A stretch of 64,000 nt of DNA from Cupriavidus yeoncheonensis (lineage in GTDB: Bacteria > Pseudomonadota > Gammaproteobacteria > Burkholderiales > Burkholderiaceae): contig NZ_CAJPUY010000010.1 in assembly GCF_905397275.1 (NCBI RefSeq), positions 62,001 through 126,000 of the forward strand, read 5' to 3'. The position numbers and the translations under genes were made by a program. Position 1 is the first letter of the stretch. The number at the start of each line of letters is the position of its first letter. The notes beneath the pieces were generated by a model. The model did no database searches and was not told where the DNA came from. It saw only the letters and a program-made list of their open reading frames with translations. This document shows, one piece after another, positions 24,726 through 33,073 of this stretch.

Positions 24726-24808
24726 GGCTGATTACGCAATTAACCGACAGGAATTTCACCCAGCTGCGGATTTGGCTGGCAGGGCGGGGGCCGGCCAGTC
24801 AGATAAGG

Positions 24809-25729
24809 TCATTCCGGCTGCTGGGGCGTGGATTCGATGATGTCTTCGAGCTGGGCGCTCATGGGAATGCCAAGGCGTTCGCCAGTGGGCAGGCGGTTGA
24901 TGAACCACTGCTTGTACAGGCGCTCAAGCTCGCCCGAGGTAATCAGGTCGCGAACCGCCTTGTCGACAACCGCGGCAAATTGCGGGTCGTTCTTGCGCAG
25001 CATGATGCCGTAGGGGTCGTACGACAGGAAGTCGCGCGTCACGTCATATTTCTTGCCCAGCCCGTACTTGGCCAGGAAGCCGTAGAGCAGCACATCGTCG
25101 CCGGCGTACGCATCGGCGCCGCCGTGGCGCAGCACTTCGAAGGCATCGGCGTGGTCACGGGCGCGGATCAGGGTCAGGCCGAGATTGAAGCGCGCGGACA
25201 GGCGTTCGATGGCGTCCGCGTTGGTCGTACCGGCAGTCGCCACCACGGTCTTGCCCTTGAGGTCTTGAAACGTGCGAATTGGCGAGCCGTGCGGTACCAG
25301 CAGCTTGGTGCCGGCGACGAAAATCACCGGTGAGAACGACACGCGCTGCTGCCGCTCAGCATTGCGCGTGGTGGATCCGCATTCGAGGTCGATCTTGCCG
25401 GACGTCATCACTTCCATGCGGTTTTCGGAAGTCACCGGCACCCAGTTGATGGTCAGGTCGCGGCCCACCTCGGTGCCAGCGGCCTGGACGATGGCCGAGC
25501 AGATATCGATCGAATAGCCGATCGGCCGGCGAACCTGGTTCAGGTACGAGAAGGGCAGGGAAGATTCCCGGTAGCCGATGGTCAGCGTGCCGGTTTCCTT
25601 GGCCTTCTTCAGCGTGCCGGAGAGGGCGATCGGTTCCTGCGCCAGCGCAAGGCCGGCCGACAGCGTGAGGCAAAGCGCCACCACCCGCCACCACGCGGCG
25701 ACGCCAGACCGGGCTCCAGTGCAAGACAT
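24809..25729 (-). CDS. Periplasmic amino-acid/dicarboxylate-binding protein (GltI-like)
   Basis: A 306-residue solute-binding protein of ABC family 3. A signal peptide occupies residues about 1-30 (ending LALAQ), followed by the SBP_bac_3 pattern LTIGYRESSLPFSY and GYSIDIC. GltI-like proteins bind glutamate/aspartate. The ATG at 25729 has GAGGAG 7 nt upstream. The only transporter gene beside it is a cation symporter 32 bp upstream in the same operon, not an ABC permease. Confidence 0.85.
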   Translation of the reverse strand: MSCTGARSGVAAWWRVVALCLTLSAGLALAQEPIALSGTLKKAKETGTLTIGYRESSLPFSYLNQVRRPIGYSIDICSAIVQAAGTEVGRDLTINWVPVTSENRMEVMTSGKIDLECGSTTRNAERQQRVSFSPVIFVAGTKLLVPHGSPIRTFQDLKGKTVVATAGTTNADAIERLSARFNLGLTLIRARDHADAFEVLRHGGADAYAGDDVLLYGFLAKYGLGKKYDVTRDFLSYDPYGIMLRKNDPQFAAVVDKAVRDLITSGELERLYKQWFINRLPTGERLGIPMSAQLEDIIESTPQQPE

Positions 25730-25761
25730 GCTTCGCTCCTCTGTGGCCTGCGAACCACCGC

Positions 25762-27075
25762 TCATGCACGCGCGGTCTCGGGTTTGGGCAGCGGCTCGCG
25801 TTCTCCGTCCGCGCCACCCTGGTCGCCGGTGTCGAGCGTCGATTCGCTGGCCAGTTGGCCTTCCCACTTGGCAACCACGGCGGAGGCGATCGAATTGCCC
25901 ACGGCATTGGTGGCCGAACGGCCCATGTCCAGGAACTGGTCCACCCCCATGATCAGCAGCAAGCCGGCTTCCGGGATATTGAACTGGTTGAGCGTGGCCG
26001 CGATGACCACGAGCGATGCGCGCGGCACGCCGGCCATGCCCTTGGACGTGAGCATCAGCAGCAACAGCATGGTGATCTGCGTGCCCATCGGCAAGTGGAT
26101 GTCATAGGCCTGGGCGATGAACAGCACGGCGAACGTGCAGTACATCATCGACCCGTCCAGGTTGAAGGAGTAGCCCAGCGGCAGCACGAAGCTGGAGATC
26201 TTGCGGTTGACGCCGAACTTGTCGAGCGCGTCGAGCATTTTCGGGTACGCGGCCTCGGAGCTTGCGGTAGAGAACGACAGCAGGAACGGCTCGCGGATCA
26301 GCTTGATCAGCGTGATGATACGCCTGCCCAGGAACACGAAGCCAGCCAGCGCCAGCAGCGTCCACAGTACAAACAGGGCAAGGTAAAAACTGCCCATGAA
26401 CTTGGCAAAGGTCACCAGGATGCCAAGCCCTTGCGTGGTCACGGTCGATGCAATCGCGGCAAACACCGCGACAGGCGCCAGCCACATTACCGCACCGGTG
26501 ATCTTCAGCATGACCTGCGCGAGGTCCTCGATCACGCCGGCCATGCGCTTGCCATGCTCTCCAAGCGTGGCAAGCGCGGTGCCGAAGAAGATCGAGAAGA
26601 CCACGATCTGCAGGATTTCGTTGTTGGCCATGGCCTCGGCCACGGACTTGGGCACCAGGTGGGCGACGAAATCCTTCAGCGTAAAGGCATTGGTCTTGAG
26701 GTTGGTCGCGGAACCGACGTCGGGCAGCGGCAGGCCGATGTTGACGCCCGGCTGGAGCATGGTGGCCATGATCAGGCCCAGCGTCAGCGACACGAGCGAG
26801 GCCGTGATGAACCACGCCATCGCCTTGATGCCCACGCGGCCGACGGTGCTGGCGTCGCCCATGTGGGCAATGCCCATGACCAGCGTCGAGAAGACCAGCG
26901 GAGCGATGATCATCTTGATCAGCCGCAGGAAGACGTCGGTGATGATCGAGATGTAGCCCGCGATCTCTTTCGCCAGCTTGGGATCGGGAAAGGCGGTATG
27001 ACAGGCGTAGCCGACCACGCCGCCAAGGATCATCGCGATGACGATATAGGTCGTGATGTGGCTCTGCGTCTTCAT
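25762..27075 (-). CDS. Dicarboxylate/amino acid:cation symporter (DAACS family)
   Basis: A 437-residue inner-membrane symporter with about eight hydrophobic segments. The re-entrant-loop serine motif is STASSEAAYPK and the second conserved motif is FNLDGS, as in GltP/DctA proteins. Likely substrates are glutamate, aspartate or C4-dicarboxylates taken up with H+ or Na+. The ATG at 27075 has AAGGAG 6 nt upstream. It is the promoter-proximal gene of a two-gene operon with the periplasmic binding protein. Confidence 0.9.
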   Translation of the reverse strand: MKTQSHITTYIVIAMILGGVVGYACHTAFPDPKLAKEIAGYISIITDVFLRLIKMIIAPLVFSTLVMGIAHMGDASTVGRVGIKAMAWFITASLVSLTLGLIMATMLQPGVNIGLPLPDVGSATNLKTNAFTLKDFVAHLVPKSVAEAMANNEILQIVVFSIFFGTALATLGEHGKRMAGVIEDLAQVMLKITGAVMWLAPVAVFAAIASTVTTQGLGILVTFAKFMGSFYLALFVLWTLLALAGFVFLGRRIITLIKLIREPFLLSFSTASSEAAYPKMLDALDKFGVNRKISSFVLPLGYSFNLDGSMMYCTFAVLFIAQAYDIHLPMGTQITMLLLLMLTSKGMAGVPRASLVVIAATLNQFNIPEAGLLLIMGVDQFLDMGRSATNAVGNSIASAVVAKWEGQLASESTLDTGDQGGADGEREPLPKPETARA

Positions 27076-27304
27076 GGCAACTCCTTGATGCTTTCGCGTT
27101 CCGCGGGCGCTGCGCAACGCATGCCCGGCAAGGCGCGGACTTGTGCCGCACTGCATGATTTCCGGGAGGGGCCCTGGCGCGCCAGAATGCCGGGGGCTGC
27201 ACCTAGCTAACGATAGTCGCCCGCTCCGGAATTGGGCAAGGAGAACGCTTGCGGACGCGATTTGGAAGGCATCGGCGCGGCAAGGAAGCGGCCGAAAAAA
27301 GACG

Positions 27305-27332
27305 AAAAAAAGCCCGACCTTCAGGGTCGGGC
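27305..27332 (-). terminator. Intrinsic terminator downstream of phaP
   Basis: On the minus strand GCCCGACC and GGTCGGGC form an 8-bp stem followed by TTTTTTT. It ends phaP transcription about 180 nt past the stop codon and lies within the 436-bp gap between the symporter gene and phaP. Confidence 0.85.
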
Positions 27333-27421
27333 GTAACGATACTTTGGACAAGGAGACCGCGGTACCGAGGAGACACCGGCACGCGATGCGGCAAGCCTGC
27401 GTTGTGTGCTGCCGCAATCAT

Positions 27422-27488
27422 CGTTGGCAAAACGCGCCGGCCAGCGGTGCGCTTTGCCAACGGACCGGCGCGAAGCCGGTCGTTGGCA
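27422..27488 (-). other. Hairpin cluster in the phaP 3' untranslated region
   Basis: CGTTGGCAAA (27422-27431) pairs with TTTGCCAACG (27453-27462), extended inward by CGC/GCG pairs. Next to it GACCGGC (27463-27469) pairs with GCCGGTC (27475-27481). A third CGTTGGCA (27481-27488) could compete for the same partner. The rest of the gap holds no gene. This may stabilise the abundant phaP mRNA or yield a 3'-UTR-derived small RNA. Confidence 0.5.
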
Positions 27489-27511
27489 CTACCTGTCAGC
27501 CGTGCTGGCTA

Positions 27512-28090
27512 TCAGGCGGCGGTGGTCTTCTTGGCAGCGGCGCTGCGGGCCGTGGCGCTGGCCTGCTGGGCAGCCTTGCTGGCGGCCGAAGCGGCAGCCT
27601 GGAAGTTGCTTTCGGCGATCTCAACAGCCTGCTTGGTGGCCTTCTGGACCGACTCGTAGGCGTTGTTGGCAGCCGAGATGGCGGACTTCACGATGGCCAC
27701 GGTCGATTCCGAACCGGCCGGTGCGTTCTTGGCGAGGTTTTCGACCAGAGCCTGCACGTTCTTCGAGCCTTCAGCCAGCTGGGCTTCGGCGACCTTGGTG
27801 AACTCGCTCTGGGTTTCCGAAGCGATTTCGTACAGGTGACGGGTGTAGGCCAGGGTCTTTTCAGCGACCGGCTGCACCAGCGAAGCCTGGATGGCCAGCA
27901 GTTCCTGGGCATCCTTGGCGGACAGCGCCTTCTTGGCGTTGTCGACGTTTTCGGCGAAGGTGGTCTTGACGACCTGCAGGTTCAGCTCGACGAGCTTCTC
28001 GACGCCTTCGAAAGCCTTGGTGGTCAGACCAAACAGGGTTTCCAGGTTGGCTTTTTGCGCAGCTGCGACTTGTTCCGGGGTGAGGATCAT
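27512..28090 (-). CDS. phaP: Phasin, polyhydroxyalkanoate granule protein
   Basis: A 192-residue amphipathic, all-helical protein that coats PHA granules and sets their size and number. The N-terminus [20 protein letters not shown] and the Lys/Ala-rich tail ending AAKKTTAA match the PhaP1 phasin of Cupriavidus necator, which has the same length. The ATG at 28090 has GGAGACC upstream. The promoter and a palindrome next to it suggest control by PhaR. Confidence 0.95.
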   Translation of the reverse strand: MILTPEQVAAAQKANLETLFGLTTKAFEGVEKLVELNLQVVKTTFAENVDNAKKALSAKDAQELLAIQASLVQPVAEKTLAYTRHLYEIASETQSEFTKVAEAQLAEGSKNVQALVENLAKNAPAGSESTVAIVKSAISAANNAYESVQKATKQAVEIAESNFQAAASAASKAAQQASATARSAAAKKTTAA

Positions 28091-28245
28091 TGCTGGTCTC
28101 CAGTGGTGAACTTCAAGGTCAAGCAAAATTAAACCGCCTGGATGTCAGGACCGTGACGGATCATCGTTCCGTGCCGTCCAGACCAGGCGTTGGGATTAAG
28201 GTCGGGGCGCTTGCGCTTTCGCTTTGGTGCGCCGCAACAATTGCC

Positions 28246-28298
28246 ATTCTAGGGAAAGCCTGACCGGTGTCAAGCAGTTTTTGTGCATCGCACAAAAA
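28246..28298 (-). promoter_or_regulatory. phaP promoter with adjacent PhaR-like operator
   Basis: On the minus strand TTGACA (28273-28268), a 16-bp spacer and TAGAAT (28251-28246) form a near-consensus sigma-70 promoter. Directly upstream lies the perfect inverted repeat TTTTTGTGC-atc-GCACAAAAA (28278-28298). In Cupriavidus the repressor PhaR controls phaP from TGC/GCA-containing sites near the promoter, so this is a good operator candidate. The remaining gap between phaP and the next gene (to 28459) shows nothing else clear. Confidence 0.65.
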
Positions 28299-28459
28299 GC
28301 AACGGGGAACTGCCTTGAAATGTGCCGGGAGCGCCATGAAACCGGCCCGGTACCGCGGGTTTTCCAGCAATGCTACCATCGCAGGCTGCCAACGCTTGAC
28401 CAAGCAAGCGTCGCGCCAATCACAGCGCCAATAACAAGAACTGACCCTCCCCCTACGCC

Positions 28460-29395
28460 ATGCTTGCCTTTTACGCTGACCACTTCGTGCTGCCGCTGCC
28501 ACCGGGCCACCGCTTCCCGATGCGCAAATACAGCATGCTGCGCGAAGCCGTGGCCGGCGTGCCGGGGCTGCAGTTTCGCGAGGCGCCACGTGCGGGGGAC
28601 GACGCGCTCCTCCTAGCCCATACGGCGGCATACGTCGCCGACGCATCCGCCGGCACGCTCGACGCGGCGCGCCAGCGCGAGATCGGGTTCCCCTGGTCGG
28701 CGGCGATGGTCGAGCGCTCGCGCCGCTCCGCCGGCGCCACCGTCGAAGCCTGCCGCACCGCACTGGACGAGGGCATTGCCGTGAACCTCGCGGGGGGCAC
28801 CCATCATGCATATGCCGACAAAGGCGGTGGTTTCTGCGTCTTCAATGACGCCGCCATTGCCGCGCGCGTACTGCAGCGCGACGGCCGGGTGCGGCATGTG
28901 GCGGTGATCGATCTCGACGTACACCAGGGCAACGGCACGGCTTCCATCCTGCAGTCGGATCCGACCGTCTTCACGCTGTCGCTGCACGGAGAGAAGAATT
29001 ATCCCTTTCGCAAGGAAGCAAGCGACCTCGATGTCGGGCTACCGGACGGCTGCGGTGACGACGCCTATGCCGAAGCGCTGCAGGCCGCACTGGATCAGTT
29101 GTTCGAGCGCTTTGCCCCGGACCTGCTGATCTACCTGGCCGGAGCAGACCCGCATGAGGGCGATCGCCTCGGGCGGCTGAAGCTGTCCATGAATGGCCTG
29201 GCCCGGCGCGACGCTCTGGTGTTCGAGACCGCGCTGTCCCGCCGGCTCCCGGTCGCAGTGGCCATGGCCGGAGGCTACGGCAACCGGATCGAAGACACGG
29301 TCGCGGTGCATGCGCAGACTGTCGGCCTTGCTGCCCGCTATCACGCGCGCTACGCAGCGGACGGTGCCACGCTGGCGACGAGGTTGGCGTCATGA
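28460..29395 (+). CDS. Histone-deacetylase-like (AcuC/class II HDAC family) protein
   Basis: A 311-residue zinc hydrolase of the arginase/deacetylase fold. Conserved residues are His115-His116 (GGTHHAY), the zinc ligands Asp151/Asp153/His155 (VIDLDVHQGNGT) and the later GADPHEGD. Bacterial members deacetylate small molecules, polyamines or acetyl-lysine; the substrate here is unknown. Its stop overlaps the next start as ATGA. Confidence 0.85.
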   Translation: MLAFYADHFVLPLPPGHRFPMRKYSMLREAVAGVPGLQFREAPRAGDDALLLAHTAAYVADASAGTLDAARQREIGFPWSAAMVERSRRSAGATVEACRTALDEGIAVNLAGGTHHAYADKGGGFCVFNDAAIAARVLQRDGRVRHVAVIDLDVHQGNGTASILQSDPTVFTLSLHGEKNYPFRKEASDLDVGLPDGCGDDAYAEALQAALDQLFERFAPDLLIYLAGADPHEGDRLGRLKLSMNGLARRDALVFETALSRRLPVAVAMAGGYGNRIEDTVAVHAQTVGLAARYHARYAADGATLATRLAS

Positions 29396-30303
29396 GCACG
29401 ATGGCGGATAATGCCGGCGCGAGCGCGCGGCGAGCCCTCTGGTCGGCCAGCATGCCGTGGCTGTTCGTACTGATCTGGAGCACCGGCTTTATCGTGGCCA
29501 GGTATGGCATGCCGCACGCCGAGCCGATGACGTTCCTGTTCCTGCGGTTCCTCGGCGTCCTGGTGCTGATGGTGCCCTTCGTGTGGCTGGCACGCGTGCC
29601 GTTGCCGCAACGGGACGCGCGTACCGACTGGCGCATGTTCGCCCATATCGCGGTAGCCGGGCTGTTCCTGCAGGCGGGTTATCTCGGCGGCGTCTGGGCT
29701 GCCGTCAAGCTGGGCATGCCAGCCGGCATGTCGGCGCTGATCGTCGGGATGCAACCCATCCTGACCGCGCTGATTTCCGCGCGCCTGGGTGAGCGCATCA
29801 GCATGCGCCAGTGGCTGGGGCTGCTGCTTGGCATCGTGGGGGTAGGGCTGGTGGTGGCGAACAAGCTCGGCGCCAGCGGGCTGTCCACGGCCAGCGTGCT
29901 GCTCGCGGGTGGAGCGTTGCTCAGCATCACCTTCGGCACGCTGTACCAGAAGCGCTTCTGCGCGGTGTTCGATCTGCGCATGGGCTCGGTGATCCAGTTC
30001 GCGGCATCGGCACTGGCTTGCGTGCCGTTCATGTTCCTGTTCGAGACACGCCATGTGGACTGGACTGCCGAGATGGTCGGTGCACTCGCCTGGTCTGTGG
30101 TCGCGCTGTCGATCGGAGCCATCTCGCTGCTGTTCCTGCTGATCCGCCAGGGCGCCGCCACGCGCGTCTCCAGCCTCATGTACCTGACACCGCCCACCAC
30201 GGCCGTGATGGCATGGCTGCTGTTCGGCGAGCACTTTCCGCCGCTGGCGGCGTCCGGCATGGCCCTGGCCGCGGCGGGTGTCGCGCTGGTCATCCGGCGC
30301 TAG
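29392..30303 (+). CDS. EamA/DMT-family membrane transporter
   Basis: A 303-residue inner-membrane protein with ten hydrophobic segments in two EamA repeats (LIWSTGFIVARYGMP in the first, GTLYQKRF between the repeats). Members export amino acids or other metabolites; no substrate can be named. It is translationally coupled to the deacetylase-like gene, and the same pairing occurs in related bacteria by my recollection, which suggests a shared small-molecule role. Confidence 0.88.
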   Translation: MSTMADNAGASARRALWSASMPWLFVLIWSTGFIVARYGMPHAEPMTFLFLRFLGVLVLMVPFVWLARVPLPQRDARTDWRMFAHIAVAGLFLQAGYLGGVWAAVKLGMPAGMSALIVGMQPILTALISARLGERISMRQWLGLLLGIVGVGLVVANKLGASGLSTASVLLAGGALLSITFGTLYQKRFCAVFDLRMGSVIQFAASALACVPFMFLFETRHVDWTAEMVGALAWSVVALSIGAISLLFLLIRQGAATRVSSLMYLTPPTTAVMAWLLFGEHFPPLAASGMALAAAGVALVIRR

Positions 30304-30345
30304 GCGTTTCGCGCTTTTCGTTCATTCCTGTTCCGTAACGTCCCC

Positions 30346-30804
30346 ATGAAACCGCAAGCCGAGCACCGCAGTGCCTATCCGCACTCCCAGGCCATCACAA
30401 CGCGTTGGATGGATAACGATGTCTATGGCCACGTGAACAACGTTGTCTACTACAGTTATTTTGATACCGTCGTGAATTCGTACCTGATCCGGCAAGGCGT
30501 GCTCGACTTTGAGGCGGGCAGCACGATCGGGCTGGTGATCGAGACGCAGTGCAACTACTTCTCGTCGCTGAGCTTTCCGGACACGGTCACGGCGGGCTTG
30601 CGCGTGGCGCGGCTGGGAACGAGCAGCGTGCGCTATGAGGTGGGGCTGTTCAGCGGGGACAGCGAGATCGCGGCGGCACAAGGGCATTTTGTCCACGTCT
30701 ATGTCGATCGCGTCACGCGTCGCCCGGTGCCCCTGCCTGAGCCGCTGCGCCGCGCGCTGAAGCCCCTGACGGTGCCCGGCGCGCAAGCGCAGGGCGTGGC
30801 GTGA
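30346..30804 (+). CDS. Hot-dog acyl-CoA thioesterase (4HBT/YbgC type)
   Basis: A 152-residue single hot-dog domain. The catalytic segment TRWMDNDVYGHVNNVVYY (19-36) contains the aspartate (D25) and the GHVNN turn of the 4-hydroxybenzoyl-CoA thioesterase group. It should hydrolyse short or aromatic acyl-CoA esters in the cytoplasm. It lies 42 nt after the transporter and just before the nitroreductase. Confidence 0.85.
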   Translation: MKPQAEHRSAYPHSQAITTRWMDNDVYGHVNNVVYYSYFDTVVNSYLIRQGVLDFEAGSTIGLVIETQCNYFSSLSFPDTVTAGLRVARLGTSSVRYEVGLFSGDSEIAAAQGHFVHVYVDRVTRRPVPLPEPLRRALKPLTVPGAQAQGVA

Positions 30805-30818
30805 TGGAGGAAGGCAAG

Positions 30819-31556
30819 ATGTCGCAGGACACGCTAGCTGGCAAGCAAGTGGCCGCCGAGGCTGCTTCGCAGCAGGCGGTCGACTGCGTCGACCGCGCTA
30901 TCCTCACGCGCCGCTCGGTCCGGGCGTTCCTGGACACGCCGGTGCCGCGCGAAACGGTAGAAGAGATACTCGCCGTCGCCAGCCGCGCGCCGTCGGGCAC
31001 CAACACGCAACCGTGGCATGTCTATGTGCTGGCGGGTGACGCCAAGGCCCGGCTGTGCGCCGACCTGCTGACCGCCTATGAAGACCCCGAGCGCGACAGC
31101 AAGTACCTGGAAGAGTACCCGTACTACCCGCGCTCATGGGTGAATCCCTACCTGGATCGGCGCCGCAAGGTGGGCTGGGATCTCTACGGCCTGCTTGAGA
31201 TCAGCCGCGAGGACAAAGCGCGCATGCACGAACAGCACGCTCGCAACTTCCGCTTCTTCGATGCGCCGGTCGGCATGATCTTCACGATCGACCGCATCAT
31301 GGAGCTGGGTAGCTGGCTCGACTACGGCATGTTCCTGCAGAGCATCATGGTTGCCGCCAGGGCGCGCGGACTCGACACCTGCCCGCAGGCCGCGTTCACG
31401 CAGTTCCACAAGATCATTGGCGATCACCTCCGCTTGCCCGGCGAGGAGATGGTGGTGTGCGGGATGTCCCTAGGCTATGCGGATCCGGAAGCGATAGAAA
31501 ATCGCCTCAGCACGGAACGTGAACCGGTTAGTGGGTTTGCGCGTTTCCTCTCATAG
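30819..31556 (+). CDS. Nitroreductase family flavoprotein
   Basis: A 245-residue FMN-dependent oxidoreductase with the nitroreductase FMN-site pattern RRSVRAFLDTPVP, ASRAPSGTNTQPW and the C-terminal GYADP. It reduces nitro groups, quinones or similar acceptors with NAD(P)H. The ATG at 30819 has GGAGG 8 nt upstream, and the GTG at 30801 is the longer alternative that overlaps the thioesterase stop. It is the last gene of the rightward group. Confidence 0.88.
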   Translation: MSQDTLAGKQVAAEAASQQAVDCVDRAILTRRSVRAFLDTPVPRETVEEILAVASRAPSGTNTQPWHVYVLAGDAKARLCADLLTAYEDPERDSKYLEEYPYYPRSWVNPYLDRRRKVGWDLYGLLEISREDKARMHEQHARNFRFFDAPVGMIFTIDRIMELGSWLDYGMFLQSIMVAARARGLDTCPQAAFTQFHKIIGDHLRLPGEEMVVCGMSLGYADPEAIENRLSTEREPVSGFARFLS

Positions 31557-31659
31557 TGAGATATGTATCAATGTGTAACGATACGCGCCGATATACAAAG
31601 GACGATTGCCGTAGGGGCGGTGAGACCGCCGCAGCGTAGTGACTTATTGGAGGTCTTCG

Positions 31660-31737
31660 ATGATGCACGTGACGAATAGTCAACAATTTTCGCAATGTGG
31701 AAATGTTTGCAAATCGAACTTTAACTTGCTTCCGTAA
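31660..31737 (+). CDS. Small ORF in the pbpG leader
   Basis: A 25-codon ORF beginning Met-Met, with a GGAGG box 6 nt before the ATG, in an unusually AT-rich stretch 68 bp before pbpG. It holds two cysteines and many Asn/Gln residues. A perfect GGCGGT-gag-ACCGCC hairpin precedes it at about 31615-31630. It may be a leader peptide or a small protein; there is no homology evidence. Confidence 0.35.
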   Translation: MMHVTNSQQFSQCGNVCKSNFNLLP

Positions 31738-31804
31738 GTCTTTAATCTTGCTAACAAATTCTTAATTTCCTAAACTAGCGCCATCCTGATGCGCTGAACG
31801 AATC

Positions 31805-33010
31805 ATGTTCCGGTCTGATTCCATTTTTTCCAGATTCTTCGGCTCGACGCCTCTGCGCGCCGTGGCCGTTGCCGTGCTGACATCCGCGTCGATGCTTGCG
31901 GCCCCGTTGGCAGAGGCTGCCACAACGTCGACTTCCACTCAAAAGCCCGCGAAAAAGCAGGCAAGCTCGTCCAAAGCCGAGAAAAAGGCCAGTGCGGGCA
32001 GCAAGCGCACGACGGCCAGGGCCGAGACCACGTCTGCGCGTAAGGTGATTGTCCTGAAGAACGGCAGGCACCAGGTTGTGGCGTCGCATCGGGCCGCGCC
32101 CGTGCGGGCGGTGTTCACGCCAGCCAAGCCGTCGCTCGGAGAGGCCATGGGGCTGCGCGATACGGAAGATGCGCTGGCCCTGCGTTCGAGCGTTGCGCTC
32201 GTGATGGACCAGAACACCAATGAGGTGCTGTTCCAGAAGAATCCGAGCGCGGTGTTGCCCATCGCTTCGATCACCAAGCTGATGACGGCACTGGTGGTGA
32301 CGGATGCGCGCTTGCCGATGGACGAGGTACTGACCATCACGGAAGAGGACAAGGACACCGAGAAGCACAGCAGCTCGCGCCTGCGCTTCGGCACCCAGCT
32401 CACGCGCCAGGAAATGCTGCTGTTGGCGCTGATGTCGTCCGAGAACCGCGCTGCTTCGGCGCTGGGCCGCAGCTATCCCGGTGGTCTGCCCGCGTTTGTC
32501 CAGGCCATGAACCACAAGGCCCGTGAACTGGGCATGAACGATAGCCACTTTGTGGACTCGAACGGCCTCTCGAGCAGCAATGTGTCGAGCGCCATGGACC
32601 TGGTTCGCATGGTCAATGCGGCCTACCGCAACCCGACCATCCGCGAATTCTCGACGCAGACCGAAACTGAAGTGAATGTAATGGGCCGTACGCAGCACTA
32701 TGTCAGTACCAACCGCCTGGTGCGCGGTGGCAACTGGGATATTGGCCTGCAGAAGACCGGCTTCATTTCCGAAGCCGGCCAATGCCTGGTCATGCAGGCC
32801 AAGGTCAACGGCCGCAACGTGGTGATGGTGTTCCTGGATTCCGTTGGCAAGCTCTCGCGCTTTGCTGACGCCACGCGCGTCCGGGACTGGCTGGAGCATG
32901 CGTCGCCGTCGGCACCGCAACCGCACGCGTTCCCGTCCTCGCCGAACATGACGCAGACGCCTGGCGGCGCACGCGCGATTCTGGCTTCGCAGCAGGTACA
33001 GGGAACCTGA
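31805..33010 (+). CDS. pbpG: D-alanyl-D-alanine endopeptidase (PBP7 type)
   Basis: A 401-residue periplasmic peptidase of the S11 family that cuts D-Ala-meso-DAP cross-links in peptidoglycan. A signal peptide (about 1-39) is followed by a basic Lys/Ser/Ala-rich linker (about 42-100). The active-site motifs are SITK (155-158, nucleophile Ser155), SEN (212-214) and KTG (317-319). A convergent-gene terminator follows. Confidence 0.92.
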   Translation: MFRSDSIFSRFFGSTPLRAVAVAVLTSASMLAAPLAEAATTSTSTQKPAKKQASSSKAEKKASAGSKRTTARAETTSARKVIVLKNGRHQVVASHRAAPVRAVFTPAKPSLGEAMGLRDTEDALALRSSVALVMDQNTNEVLFQKNPSAVLPIASITKLMTALVVTDARLPMDEVLTITEEDKDTEKHSSSRLRFGTQLTRQEMLLLALMSSENRAASALGRSYPGGLPAFVQAMNHKARELGMNDSHFVDSNGLSSSNVSSAMDLVRMVNAAYRNPTIREFSTQTETEVNVMGRTQHYVSTNRLVRGGNWDIGLQKTGFISEAGQCLVMQAKVNGRNVVMVFLDSVGKLSRFADATRVRDWLEHASPSAPQPHAFPSSPNMTQTPGGARAILASQQVQGT

Positions 33011-33026
33011 TCCCGACTCTGCCCAC

Positions 33027-33056
33027 AAAAAACGCGCCGACCGTGGCGCGTTTTTT
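33027..33056. terminator. Bidirectional intrinsic terminator
   Basis: AAAAAACGCGCC-N6-GGCGCGTTTTTT has A- and T-runs on both sides, so it can end both pbpG and the convergent FAD-oxidase gene. Confidence 0.9.
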
Positions 33057-33073
33057 ATTGGGACTTCACCACT

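Noticed and set aside
25855..27210. Plus-strand ORF of 451 codons opposite the symporter gene
   Set aside because: Its His/Gln/Arg-rich composition is typical of an antisense frame over a membrane protein gene.
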